Shown here in pieces: positions 22,176-30,920 of a DNA stretch of 34,574 nucleotides. The notes under the pieces were generated by a model. The model was not told where the DNA came from. It ran no database searches and saw only the letters and a program-made list of their open reading frames with translations. Source of the stretch: an uncultured bacterium (GTDB lineage: Bacteria; Actinomycetota; Actinomycetes; S36-B12); assembly GCA_903908025.1 (NCBI GenBank), contig CAIVQM010000017.1:1-34574 (forward strand), given 5' to 3'. The stretch's first letter is position 1, and each line of letters begins with the position of its first letter. Both the position numbers and the translations under genes were made by a program.

Positions 22176-24374
22176 CTACGGCTTGCTGGCGGCGAGGAGC
22201 AGGGTCGCGATGTCGACGACCTCGACGCCTTCGGCAATCCCCTCCGACTGGCGCGTGGTCACCGCGTCGTTCAGCATCACTGAGCAGAACGGGCAGGCGA
22301 CAGCAACCTTCGATGCACCGGTGCCGATGGCCTCGTCGCCGCGGTTCTGGTTGACGCGAGTGCCGATCTTCTCCTCCATCCACATGCGTGCGCCGCCGGC
22401 GCCGCAGCAGAAGGACTTGTCGCCGCGCCGCTCCATCTCAACGGTCGTAGCACCCGTAGCTGCGATGAGGTCGCGTGGCGGCACGTAGACGTTGTTGTGA
22501 CGCCCGAGGTAGCAGGGGTCGTGGTAGGTGACGGTCTGGTCAACGGGAGCAACCGGGGTGAGCCGGCCAGCCTTCACGAGGTCGTTGAGCAGCTCGGTGT
22601 GATGCACGACCTCGTAGTTGCCGCCCAGCTGCGGGTACTCGCGCTTGAGGGTGTTGAGGCAGTGGGGGCACGTCACGACGATCTTGCCGGCCTTGACCTC
22701 ATTGAGGACCTCGACGTTCTGCATGGCCTGCATCTGGAAGAGGAACTCGTTGCCGGCCCGGCGAGCGGGGTCGCCCGTGCAGGTCTCGCCCTCGCCGAGC
22801 ACCATGAAGGACACCCCAGCGATGGTGAGAAGTTCGGCGACGGACTTCGTGGTGCGCTTGGCGCGATCCTCGAAGGCACCCGCGCAGCCGACCCAGAACA
22901 GGTACTCGACGTCGTCGGGGATGGTGTCCTCGCCGTCCATGCCGAAGACCCGGACATCGAAGTCGACCTCAGAGATCCAGTCCATCCGGCCCGAGGCGTT
23001 CATGCCCCACGGGTTGCCCTTGGACTCGAGGTTCTTGAACAGTCCGTTGAGCTCGCTGGGGAATTCCGTCGCGATCATGACCTGGTTGCGGCGCATGTCG
23101 ACGAAGTGATCGATGTGCTCGATGTCGACGGGGCACTGGTTCACGCAAGCACCGCACATGGTGCAGGACCAGAGAGCGTCCTCGTCGATGATCGGAAGCT
23201 CGAGGCCCGTCGTGCGGTGGCCGTCGAAGGTGTAGCCGTCCTCGGTCGAGTGTTCGCTGCCCTCGCGAGAGCCGATGAACGGACGTTCGACCTCCGCGCG
23301 CACTTCCTCGCTCACCGAGGCGAGTGCCTGCTCATGCATCTCGCCCAGACCGGGGTGCTCGCCCTTGGCGGCGAGCAGGTAGGGCGCCTGCGCGAACATC
23401 GTGTCGCGCATGTTCATGATCATCAGCTTCGGGCTGAGCGGCTTGCCCGTGTTCCAGGCGGGGCACTGCGACTGGCAGCGACCGCACTCGGTGCACGCCA
23501 TGAAGTCGACGTAGTTCTTCCACGTGAAGTCCGCGATGTGGCCCTTGCCGAAGGTGGCATCGTCCGGCGGATCCTCGAAGTTGACCGGCTCGCCCTTGTA
23601 GTAGATGGGCAGCAGCGGGCCGAGGGCGTTGGGGCGACGCGAGGTGTAGACGTTCACCGGTGCCGCGCCGATGTGCAGGTGCTTGGAGTTCAGGACGATG
23701 ACCAGGAAGACAAGCACGACCGTGATCTGCGCCCAGATGCCGACGGTCTCGATCCACACCAGGGTCGTCTCGCTCAGCCCGCTCAGGAAGGAGCCGAGCC
23801 AGTCGGAGAAGAAGGCGCCGCTCTCGAACGGCAGGTTGCCGAGGGCCGACTGGGCAGCGCGGTACCAGAACAGCGTCGCGACGACCAGGAAGATCATGAA
23901 CAGGATCAGCCAGGCCCCCTTGGTGTGCGACCCGAAGAAGCGTGAGGCCCGACCCAGGTTGGCGGGGTTGTTCGTCAGCCGCAGGAACGCGAAGATCGCG
24001 ATGCCGACGAGGACGAGGAGCGCGAAGAGGTCCTCGAGGAAGCCGATGACGGGCCACCCGCCGACGATCGGCACACCGAAGTCGGCGATGAAGAGAGCGC
24101 CGTAGGTCTCCAGGATGGTGAGCCCGAGGACGAGGAAGCCCCAGAAGGCGAAGACGTGGGCCAGGCCGGGAACGGTCCACTTGAGCAGCTTCTTCTGGCC
24201 CAGGACCTCGGTGGCCTCCGCGGTGACGCGGGCGGTCGGGTCAACGAGGCGCCCGGTCGCGGGCTTGCCGGCCCGCGCGAGCGACACGAGGTACCACAGT
24301 CGCTTGCCGGCGAAGGCGAGGACGAAGACGGTGATGGCGATGCCGACGAGGGCACGCAGCAGCATGTAATCCAC
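22176..24374 (-). CDS. Membrane-bound HdrD-like Fe-S oxidoreductase
   Basis: 732 residues. The N-terminal 230 hold about five membrane segments resembling the NarI-like cytochrome module of this family. Two [4Fe-4S] ferredoxin motifs follow: CTECGRCQSQC (Cys294, 297, 300, 304) and CTMCGACVNQC (Cys404, 407, 410, 414). The C-terminus has two CCG domains, the first degenerate (TCTGDPARR near 531-539), the second intact (SFCCGAGG, Cys656-657). Such proteins move electrons between soluble donors, often ETF, and the quinone pool. The donor here is unknown. GTG 24374 is chosen because TAGTCT lies six bases before it. The gene is convergent with yciO (17-base gap) and divergent from the ligase-like gene. 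Confidence 0.85.
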   Translation of the reverse strand: MDYMLLRALVGIAITVFVLAFAGKRLWYLVSLARAGKPATGRLVDPTARVTAEATEVLGQKKLLKWTVPGLAHVFAFWGFLVLGLTILETYGALFIADFGVPIVGGWPVIGFLEDLFALLVLVGIAIFAFLRLTNNPANLGRASRFFGSHTKGAWLILFMIFLVVATLFWYRAAQSALGNLPFESGAFFSDWLGSFLSGLSETTLVWIETVGIWAQITVVLVFLVIVLNSKHLHIGAAPVNVYTSRRPNALGPLLPIYYKGEPVNFEDPPDDATFGKGHIADFTWKNYVDFMACTECGRCQSQCPAWNTGKPLSPKLMIMNMRDTMFAQAPYLLAAKGEHPGLGEMHEQALASVSEEVRAEVERPFIGSREGSEHSTEDGYTFDGHRTTGLELPIIDEDALWSCTMCGACVNQCPVDIEHIDHFVDMRRNQVMIATEFPSELNGLFKNLESKGNPWGMNASGRMDWISEVDFDVRVFGMDGEDTIPDDVEYLFWVGCAGAFEDRAKRTTKSVAELLTIAGVSFMVLGEGETCTGDPARRAGNEFLFQMQAMQNVEVLNEVKAGKIVVTCPHCLNTLKREYPQLGGNYEVVHHTELLNDLVKAGRLTPVAPVDQTVTYHDPCYLGRHNNVYVPPRDLIAATGATTVEMERRGDKSFCCGAGGARMWMEEKIGTRVNQNRGDEAIGTGASKVAVACPFCSVMLNDAVTTRQSEGIAEGVEVVDIATLLLAASKP

Positions 24375-24380
24375 ATGCCG

Positions 24381-24386
24381 AGACTA
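24381..24386 (-). promoter_or_regulatory. -10 element, leaderless promoter of the Fe-S oxidoreductase
   Basis: Minus-strand TAGTCT, then CGGCAT (six bases), then GTG 24374. The spacing selects this GTG over the out-of-frame ATG two bases earlier and the ATG at 24365. Confidence 0.55.
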
Positions 24387-24388
24387 GC

Positions 24389-24406
24389 GCGGACTGATTA
24401 GTCCGC
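24389..24406. promoter_or_regulatory. Operator-like palindrome between the Fe-S gene and the ligase-like gene
   Basis: GCGGACT-GATT-AGTCCGC is a perfect 7-bp inverted repeat. It occupies the spacer just upstream of the Fe-S gene's -10 and is close to the divergent promoter, a position suited to a repressor. Its form resembles TetR-type operators. No regulator is adjacent. Confidence 0.5.
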
Positions 24407-24427
24407 ACGGGGTGACGAGGCGTGTGG

Positions 24428-24433
24428 CAGTCT
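24428..24433 (+). promoter_or_regulatory. Weak -10 element of the O-antigen-ligase-like gene
   Basis: CAGTCT, then GGCGCG (six bases), then ATG 24440. It fits the local pattern at reduced strength, because the first T is replaced by C. Confidence 0.35.
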
Positions 24434-24439
24434 GGCGCG

Positions 24440-25750
24440 ATGGCCGGTCGTTGGCGTGGCGTGATCAAGGTCGCGCGCGATGATCCGGCGGCATTCCTCG
24501 CGGTGTGGCTCGTCACGGATGTCGCGGCCCAGTTCGTCCTTGCGGTGCTCCCCGACGCGGCGGTGCTGGGGGGGCCCTCACTCGGTCTCGTCATTGCCCT
24601 GGCGGGCTGGGTCATCAGCCTCGTCCTGTGGATTCGCACTCGCGGCCCAGGACCCGCGACCGGGCTCCTCCGTGCCTTCCTCGTGGCACTGCTCCTGCTG
24701 TGGGCCTTCGTCACGGTGCTCGGCAATGTGCGGGGCGAGTCGGCTGGCATCAACTCCCTGATGGCGCCGGTCCTGCTGCTGATGCTCCTGGCGAAGCCAC
24801 CGACCGGTACGCGCGCAGTCAGGGCAGCCGATGCCTTTGCCTGGGCTCTGGTGGTTGCCGCGCTGGTCTCGCTCGTCCTTGAGGTCGCTCACGTGATCCC
24901 CAGCTGGTACGAGGTCGGTGTCGACTGGGACGCGCTGCGGCTCGCGGACTACCGGGCGCCGCTTCAGGCAATCGCACTGGAATCAGGCGAGAAGGCCAAC
25001 TACTGGGTGCCCTTGGCGAGTCTGCTCGGACTCGATGGTCGCTGGGCAGGTGCCTTCGTGCACCCGAATATCGCCGGACCTGTCGGGGTGTTCCTGCTCG
25101 TCTTCGGAGTAACACGAACCCGTGCCCGCCGCGTGTTCTTCGGGGGTACGGGCGCGCTGATGCTCGTGCTCACTTCCAGCCGGTCGTCTTGGGGTGCCGC
25201 ACTCGCTGGTCTCGGTGTCGCCGCCGCGGTGTGGTGGCTGCGTCGACCCAGTCGCCTCTCCGCCGGCTGGCGAGCGGTGATCGTCGCTCTTCCGGCGATG
25301 GGGTTCGTCGTCGTGGCCGTTGCCCTGAATCCCGGTCTCACCGGCCGATCAGAGGTCTGGCCGGTCTTCGCCGACCTGTGGCGGCAGGCCCCGTTCCTTG
25401 GCTTGGGCAATCAGGGGATATCCGATGCGATCGCTGCAGGGGACTTGCCGATGTGGGCGACCCATGCGCACAACGTGCCCTTCGACGCACTCGTGCGATA
25501 CGGAGTCCTGGGCTTCGCCCTGGTTGTCATCGTCCTGGGCATTGCTACCGCCCTTGGTATCGCGGCAGCCCGCTCAGGCCGTGGGGCTGCGGGCATCGCG
25601 ATCGTGACCGCGCTCGTCGTGGGCGGGCTCGCCGACACCACTATTCAGTGGGGCTTCTGGGTCAACACGACATATGCGCTGATCCTCGCAGCGTTGATCA
25701 GCGCGAGCCTGCCGCAGCGGCCAGCGAGCGGTCCCACACCAGTTCCGTAG
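24440..25750 (+). CDS. O-antigen ligase/polymerase-like membrane protein
   Basis: 436 residues with about 10 hydrophobic segments. The large middle loop has GRWAGAFVHPNIAG, followed later by TSSRSSWGAAL, GRSEVWPVF and HAHNVPFDALVRYG. These are features of the Wzy_C/O-antigen ligase family, which transfers or polymerises lipid-linked glycans at the outer face of the membrane. In a Gram-positive the glycan is likely a capsule or cell-wall polymer. No glycosyltransferases lie nearby, so the substrate is unknown. ATG 24440 is preferred to the opening at 24422. The last 53 bases overlap the end of hutH tail to tail. Confidence 0.8.
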   Translation: MAGRWRGVIKVARDDPAAFLAVWLVTDVAAQFVLAVLPDAAVLGGPSLGLVIALAGWVISLVLWIRTRGPGPATGLLRAFLVALLLLWAFVTVLGNVRGESAGINSLMAPVLLLMLLAKPPTGTRAVRAADAFAWALVVAALVSLVLEVAHVIPSWYEVGVDWDALRLADYRAPLQAIALESGEKANYWVPLASLLGLDGRWAGAFVHPNIAGPVGVFLLVFGVTRTRARRVFFGGTGALMLVLTSSRSSWGAALAGLGVAAAVWWLRRPSRLSAGWRAVIVALPAMGFVVVAVALNPGLTGRSEVWPVFADLWRQAPFLGLGNQGISDAIAAGDLPMWATHAHNVPFDALVRYGVLGFALVVIVLGIATALGIAAARSGRGAAGIAIVTALVVGGLADTTIQWGFWVNTTYALILAALISASLPQRPASGPTPVP

Positions 25751-27221
25751 CCGCCTCGAGTTCGGGTGCCAGGAACCGGTCGGGCCCAAGCCCGGGAACC
25801 GTCTCGCGGAGGCGAGCGATCGCGGCCGCCGTGGCAGGGGCCGGCGTCAGAGGCGCACGGAGGTCGATCGCGCGGGCCGACGCAACGAGCTCGATGGCGA
25901 GGATGTCGGCGAGGTTGGCGATCGCGAGCCGGAGCTTGCGCGCGGCATGCCACCCCATCGACACGTGGTCCTCCTGCATCCCGGAACTCGGGATGGAGTC
26001 GACGCTCGCGGGGACGGCCAGCCGCTTGTTCTCGCTGACGAGTCCGGCCTGCGTGTACTGCGCGATCATCAGTCCACTGTCGACTCCAGGATCATGCGCA
26101 AGGAATGGCGGCAGCCCATGGCTGCGGTTCTTGTCGAGCATGCGATCGGTGCGCCGCTCCGACATCGACCCGAGATCGGCCACCGCGATGGCGAGGAAGT
26201 CCAGTACGTAACCGACGGGGGCACCGTGGAAGTTGCCATTGCTTGAGATGGTGCCATCGGGAAGCACGACCGGGTTGTCGATCGATGCCTGCAGTTCGCG
26301 ACCAGCGACCAGACGCGCGTGCGTGATGGTGTCGCGCACAGCGCCAGTGACCTGAGGTGCGCAGCGCAGTGAGTAGGCATCCTGCACGCGGTCGTCGCCC
26401 ACCTTGTGTGATGCGACGATCGCGGAACCCGCGAGGAAGCCGAGCATGTTGGCGGCGCTGACCGCCTGACCGGGGTGCGGCCGAAGCTCGGTATGCAGGT
26501 CGGCGTGGAAGACGGCATCGGTGCCCAGCAGTCCCTCGACGCTCATCGAAGCGGTCAGGTCGGCGACATCGCAGAGGTGCTCGAGGTCGTCGATGGCCAT
26601 GAGCAGCATGCCGAGCATTCCGTCGGTGCCGTTGATGAGGGCCAGGCCCTCCTTCTCACGAAGTTCGACGGGCTCAATTCCTGCGGCGGCAAGCAGTTCC
26701 GGAACGGGGCGCTCGATACCGTCGCTGTCCGTCGCCCGACCCTCGCCCATGAGGACGAGCGCGCAGTGGGCGAGCGGCGCGAGGTCACCGCTGCAGCCGA
26801 GTGATCCGTACTCGTGGACCACGGGCGTGATACCGGCATTGAGCAGCGCGGCCATGGTCTGGGCCACGAGGGGACGAGCGCCCGTGCGACCGCTGGCGAG
26901 GGTCTTGAGTCGTAGCAGCATCAGGGCGCGCACGACTTCGCGCTCGACGGGCGCCCCCATGCCGGCGGCATGCGATCGGACGAGTGACCGCTGCAGGTGC
27001 ACGCGACTCTCCGCGGGGATGTGCCGGTTGGCCAGTGCGCCGAACCCGGTGGAGATGCCGTAGACGGGCTCAGGGGAGTTGGCGAGGGCATCAACCTGCG
27101 CGCGCGAGGCAGACATCGCGGCGATCGACTCGTCGGAGATCGTGACGGTTGCGCCCTCGCGGGCCGCGGCGATCACATCGTCGAGGGTCATTCCGGACGT
27201 GCGGATGCTGACTGTCGTCAT
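25698..27221 (-). CDS. hutH: Histidine ammonia-lyase
   Basis: 507 residues. Deaminates histidine to urocanate, the first step of histidine use. The active-site motif is GSLGCSGDLAPLAH with Cys143-Ser144-Gly145, which should cyclise to the MIO group. Most family members have Ala-Ser-Gly. A Cys version is known from Streptomyces enzymes, so activity is expected. GISTGFGALAN and SRSHGLPPFL-type segments are also conserved. ATG 27221 overlaps the stop of hutI by four bases. The 3' end overlaps the convergent ligase-like gene by 53 bases. Confidence 0.95.
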   Translation of the reverse strand: MTTVSIRTSGMTLDDVIAAAREGATVTISDESIAAMSASRAQVDALANSPEPVYGISTGFGALANRHIPAESRVHLQRSLVRSHAAGMGAPVEREVVRALMLLRLKTLASGRTGARPLVAQTMAALLNAGITPVVHEYGSLGCSGDLAPLAHCALVLMGEGRATDSDGIERPVPELLAAAGIEPVELREKEGLALINGTDGMLGMLLMAIDDLEHLCDVADLTASMSVEGLLGTDAVFHADLHTELRPHPGQAVSAANMLGFLAGSAIVASHKVGDDRVQDAYSLRCAPQVTGAVRDTITHARLVAGRELQASIDNPVVLPDGTISSNGNFHGAPVGYVLDFLAIAVADLGSMSERRTDRMLDKNRSHGLPPFLAHDPGVDSGLMIAQYTQAGLVSENKRLAVPASVDSIPSSGMQEDHVSMGWHAARKLRLAIANLADILAIELVASARAIDLRAPLTPAPATAAAIARLRETVPGLGPDRFLAPELEAATELVWDRSLAAAAGSR

Positions 27222-28399
27222 GGGCCGACCTTAGGGGCGATAGGCGAACGCCAGACGCGATCGATGAGATCGACGCCGGGGCGGTAGGCCAGGTGGATGT
27301 GACTGGGCGCATTGAGACTGATGAGATCCGCACGTGCACCGGGGACGACTCGGCCGATGTCACTGCGTCGAAGTGCCCGAGCGCCGCCGGCGGTGGCGGC
27401 CCAGACGGCCTCGTCAGGTGTCAGGTGCATGTCTCGCACTGCGACGGCAATGCAGAAGGGCATGCTCGTCGTGTAGCTCGACCCGGGATTGCAGTCGGTG
27501 GCGACGGCGACGACGACACCAGCGTCGATCATGCGTCGCGCATCCGGATACGGGGATCGGGTGGAGAATTCCGCTCCTGGCAGGAGAGTGGCCACGGTGT
27601 TGCTGCCGGCTAGGAGTGCGAGATCTTCGTCGCTTGCGTAGGTGCAGTGGTCGGCCGAGGCTGCGTCGACCTCAACGGCCACGCGAATGCCGTCACCGTG
27701 CTGCAACTGGTTCGCATGGATGCGCGGCAGCAGGCCACGTTGCCTGCCCGCGTGCAGGATCTCGCGCGCCTGGTCAGCATCGAAGGCCCCGCGATCGCAG
27801 AACACGTCGATCCAGCGGGCGTAGGGCGCGCAGGCGTCGAGCATCTCGCCGGTGACGAGGGCGACGTAGCCATCGGGATCGTCTGAGTACTCCGCGGGGA
27901 CGACGTGTGCGCCGAGGTAGGTGGTCTCGTCCGTGAACTCACGGGCAATCCGCAGCGCGCGGGCCTCATCGTCGGTCGTGAGCCCGTAGCCCGACTTGGC
28001 CTCGAAGGTCGTGATGCCGGCACGCAGGAACTCGCCCGCCAAAGCGTCAACCCGTGCCCGCAGATCGTCGTCGCTTGCTGCACGCGTGTGCGCGACGGTG
28101 CTGCGGATGCCACCAGCCGAGTACGCCTGGCCGGCCATTCGCGCCGCGAACTCCGGTGCGCGATCGCCAGCGAACACCGGGTGGGCGTGGCTGTCGACGA
28201 AGCCGGGGAGCAGCGCACGACCGTCCAGGTCGATCACCGTGTCGGTCGCGTCGAGCTGCGACGCCGGGCCGACCCACGTGATGAGACCGTCTTTCATGAC
28301 GACGGCTGCATCCGTGATGAGGCCGAGTGGTCCGTCGCCAGCATCCGGGTCGTTGGTGACAAGCGACCCGATGTTCGTCAGTGCGGTGGTGTCAGACAC
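27218..28399 (-). CDS. hutI: Imidazolonepropionase
   Basis: 393 residues from GTG 28399. Hydrolyses imidazolonepropionate to N-formimino-glutamate, the third step. Amidohydrolase landmarks are PGFVDSHAHPVFAGDR (metal His71 and His73), EAKSGYGL, HANQLQHGDG and ATDCNPGSS. The longer opening reading back to 28606 lies inside hutU in another frame and is rejected. GTG 28399 overlaps the last 8 bases of hutU and starts the conserved MSD-like N-terminus. Confidence 0.93.
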   Translation of the reverse strand: MSDTTALTNIGSLVTNDPDAGDGPLGLITDAAVVMKDGLITWVGPASQLDATDTVIDLDGRALLPGFVDSHAHPVFAGDRAPEFAARMAGQAYSAGGIRSTVAHTRAASDDDLRARVDALAGEFLRAGITTFEAKSGYGLTTDDEARALRIAREFTDETTYLGAHVVPAEYSDDPDGYVALVTGEMLDACAPYARWIDVFCDRGAFDADQAREILHAGRQRGLLPRIHANQLQHGDGIRVAVEVDAASADHCTYASDEDLALLAGSNTVATLLPGAEFSTRSPYPDARRMIDAGVVVAVATDCNPGSSYTTSMPFCIAVAVRDMHLTPDEAVWAATAGGARALRRSDIGRVVPGARADLISLNAPSHIHLAYRPGVDLIDRVWRSPIAPKVGP

Positions 28400-30068
28400 C
28401 TTCAGTGTCCAGCATCGGCACATGCACGTGCCGCTCGCGCGCAACGTCGATGGCCTCGTCGTAACCGGCATCGACGTGGCGGATGACGCCCATGCCGGGA
28501 TCGTTCGTGAGAACACGTGCGAGCTTCTGCGCGGCGAGCGGAGTTCCGTCAGCAACGCTGACCTGTCCGGCGTGGATCGAGCGCCCGATGCCGACGCCAC
28601 CACCATGGTGGATCGAGACCCATGACGCGCCGGACGAGATGTTGATCATGGCGTTGAGGAGCGGCCAGTCAGCGATCGCATCGGAACCATCGAGCATCGA
28701 CTCCGACTCGCGGTAGGGGGAAGCGACCGAGCCGCAGTCGAGGTGGTCGCGGCCGATCACGATCGGGGCGCTGACCTCGCCGTTGGCGACAAGATCGTTG
28801 AAAGCGAGCCCTGCCTTGTCACGCTCGCCGTAGCCGAGCCAGCAGATGCGCGCGGGCAGTCCCTGGAACGCGACGCGCTCCTGCGCCATCGTGATCCAGC
28901 GGTGGAGGTGCTCGTTGTCCGGGAAGAGCTCGAGGACGGCGCGATCGGTGCGGGCGATGTCCTTGGGGTCTCCGGAGAGGGCAGCCCAGCGGAATGGGCC
29001 CTTACCCTCGCAGAACAGCGGGCGGATGTAGGCGGGGATGAAGCCGGGGAAGGCGAAGGCCCGGTCGTAGCCACCCTTGCGCGCCTCATCGCGGATCGAG
29101 TTGCCGTAGTCGAAGACCTCGGCGCCCTTGTCCATGAAGCCGACCATCGCCTCGACATGCTTGGCCATCGATGCCTGTGCGCGGTCGGTGAACTCCTCGG
29201 GCTTCTTGTCCGCGTACTCGCGGGCATCGTCGAAATCGATGCCTTCGGGGATGTAGTACAAGGGGTCGTGCGCGGACGTCTGGTCGGTGACGATGTCAAT
29301 CGGCACGTCGCGTCGCAGCAACTCCGGCAGCAGGGTCGCGGCATTGCCGACGAGTCCGACGGAGACCGCCTTGCGCTGCGCCTTGTAAGCGAGGACGCGA
29401 TCGATGGCGTCGTCTAGGTTGTCGGCGATCTCGTCGAGGTATCGGTTCTCGACGCGACGCTGGAGCCGCGTCGGGTCGACGTCGATCATCAGGCAGACGC
29501 CCTCGTTCATCGTCACCGCCAGCGGCTGGGCGCCACCCATCCCGCCGCAGCCGGCGGTGACCGTCAGCGTGCCGGCGAGGGTTCCGCCGAAGCGCTTCGC
29601 TGCCACGGCCGCGAAGGTCTCGTAGGTGCCCTGCAGGATCCCCTGCGTGCCGATGTAGATCCACGAGCCCGCGGTCATCTGGCCGTACATGGTCAGGCCG
29701 AGGTGCTCGAGGCGGCGGAACTCCGGCCAGGTGGCCCAGTCGCCGACGAGATTGGAGTTGGCGAGGATGACGCGCGGGGCCCACTCGTGGGTCTGGAACA
29801 CGCCGACCGGCTTGCCGGACTGCACCAGCATCGTCTCGTCGTCCTTGAGATTGGTCAGGGTGCGGACCATGGCGTCGAAGCTGGCCCAGTTGCGCGCCGC
29901 CTTGCCGGTGCCGCCGTAGACGACGAGCTCATCGGGATGCTCGGCCACCTCGGGGTCGAGGTTGTTCATCAGCATCCGCAGTGCGGCTTCCTGCGGCCAG
30001 CCCTGCGCGGTGAGGGTGTTGCCGCGGGCGGCGCGGACGGGGCGGGGTCCGGACGTAGTCATGGTCAT
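28392..30068 (-). CDS. hutU: Urocanate hydratase
   Basis: 558 residues. Adds water to urocanate to give imidazolonepropionate, using NAD+. TAGCGGMGGAQPLAVT forms the NAD site. DHLDCGSVASPYRES holds the conserved cysteine, and GGGVGIGRSIHAGQ is also family-typical. ATG 30068 or 30062 can start it, and no clear ribosome site separates them. It is first in the minus-strand hutUIH operon and divergent from the IclR gene over 81 bases. Confidence 0.96.
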   Translation of the reverse strand: MTMTTSGPRPVRAARGNTLTAQGWPQEAALRMLMNNLDPEVAEHPDELVVYGGTGKAARNWASFDAMVRTLTNLKDDETMLVQSGKPVGVFQTHEWAPRVILANSNLVGDWATWPEFRRLEHLGLTMYGQMTAGSWIYIGTQGILQGTYETFAAVAAKRFGGTLAGTLTVTAGCGGMGGAQPLAVTMNEGVCLMIDVDPTRLQRRVENRYLDEIADNLDDAIDRVLAYKAQRKAVSVGLVGNAATLLPELLRRDVPIDIVTDQTSAHDPLYYIPEGIDFDDAREYADKKPEEFTDRAQASMAKHVEAMVGFMDKGAEVFDYGNSIRDEARKGGYDRAFAFPGFIPAYIRPLFCEGKGPFRWAALSGDPKDIARTDRAVLELFPDNEHLHRWITMAQERVAFQGLPARICWLGYGERDKAGLAFNDLVANGEVSAPIVIGRDHLDCGSVASPYRESESMLDGSDAIADWPLLNAMINISSGASWVSIHHGGGVGIGRSIHAGQVSVADGTPLAAQKLARVLTNDPGMGVIRHVDAGYDEAIDVARERHVHVPMLDTEGV

Positions 30069-30149
30069 GGCGTCATTCCATCGGCCCAGCGGCCGAGGGG
30101 GAATACGCTGGCGCTCTTCTGAGTCTGAAATACGAGATTGAGGGCAGCC

Positions 30150-30920
30150 ATGTCAGGCAATGCACCGGCCGCGACCCGGGCCCTGTCGGCCCTGCGGCTG
30201 CTCGCGGCGGCGCCGGGCCCGGTGACAGCAGCCGCGCTGGCCCGTCAGCTGGGCATTCCGCGGTCCTCGACCTTCCACCTGCTCGCGGCGATGTCGGCGG
30301 CCGGCTTCGTGACCCACTACCCCGAGGAGGAGCGGTGGGGACTGGGCGTGGCGGCCTTCGAGGTCGGTGCCGCCTATCTGCGCCATGATCCGCTCGAACG
30401 GCTTGGCCGGCCGCTCCTGAACCGACTCGGGCACGACGTGGCAGCCCTTGTCCCGGCGGTCGCGCACCTCGGCGTCCTGCATGGCCGAGAGACGCTGTAC
30501 CTGGTGCGGGAGTCGCCCGCGACCCCGGTCACGGTCGTCGTGGACGTCGGCGTGCGCCTCCCCGCCGCGCTGACAGCAAGTGGCCGAGCCATGCTGGCCG
30601 AGCTGCCGGCGGCGCAGCTTCGGGCCCTCTTCCCCACGAAGGACGCATTCGTCGATCGGACGGGCGCCGGACCGACGTCCATGACCGCACTGACCCGCCT
30701 ATTGGCCGTCGAGCGGGCCCGCCATTGGTCGGAGGAGGACGGCTTCGTCGCCCCGGGGTTCGCATCGGTCGCGGCCGCCGCGCTTGATCGTTCCGGCCGA
30801 CCCGTGGCCTCGATCGGACTAACGTTTCGGTCGGAGCGAGCGGACGGCCCCTTGCGCGTCGAACTCGCTCGCGCGGCCATGCGGACGGCACGTGAGCTGT
30901 CTCGACGATTGGGAGCCTGA
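30150..30920 (+). CDS. IclR family transcriptional regulator
   Basis: 256 residues. The N-terminal winged helix (RALSALRLLAAAPGPVTAAALARQLGIPRSSTFHLLAAM) is followed by the IclR effector domain (LGVLHGRETLYLVRE, ASGRAMLAELP, GFASVAAAALDRSGR). It sits between the two divergent arms of the hut locus and probably controls both in response to a histidine-pathway compound. ATG 30150 has GAGGG five bases upstream, and a TTG at 30138 is a weaker alternative. Its stop overlaps the Rieske gene start by one base (TGATG). Confidence 0.92.
   Translation: MSGNAPAATRALSALRLLAAAPGPVTAAALARQLGIPRSSTFHLLAAMSAAGFVTHYPEEERWGLGVAAFEVGAAYLRHDPLERLGRPLLNRLGHDVAALVPAVAHLGVLHGRETLYLVRESPATPVTVVVDVGVRLPAALTASGRAMLAELPAAQLRALFPTKDAFVDRTGAGPTSMTALTRLLAVERARHWSEEDGFVAPGFASVAAAALDRSGRPVASIGLTFRSERADGPLRVELARAAMRTARELSRRLGA

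Noticed and set aside
22497..23945. A 482-residue plus-strand open frame opposite the Fe-S oxidoreductase
   Set aside because: The opposite strand encodes clear ferredoxin and CCG motifs. This frame is rich in Val, Asp, Glu and His, the usual antisense pattern, with no motif.
28400..28606. N-terminal extension of hutI
   Set aside because: It lies inside hutU in another frame, and the residues are not like an amidohydrolase. GTG 28399 gives the family-typical length and coupling.
30069..30149. Operator candidates between hutU and iclR
   Set aside because: Only a 5-bp inverted repeat (CGGCC-CAGC-GGCCG) and two AATACG copies were seen, too weak to call without comparative data.
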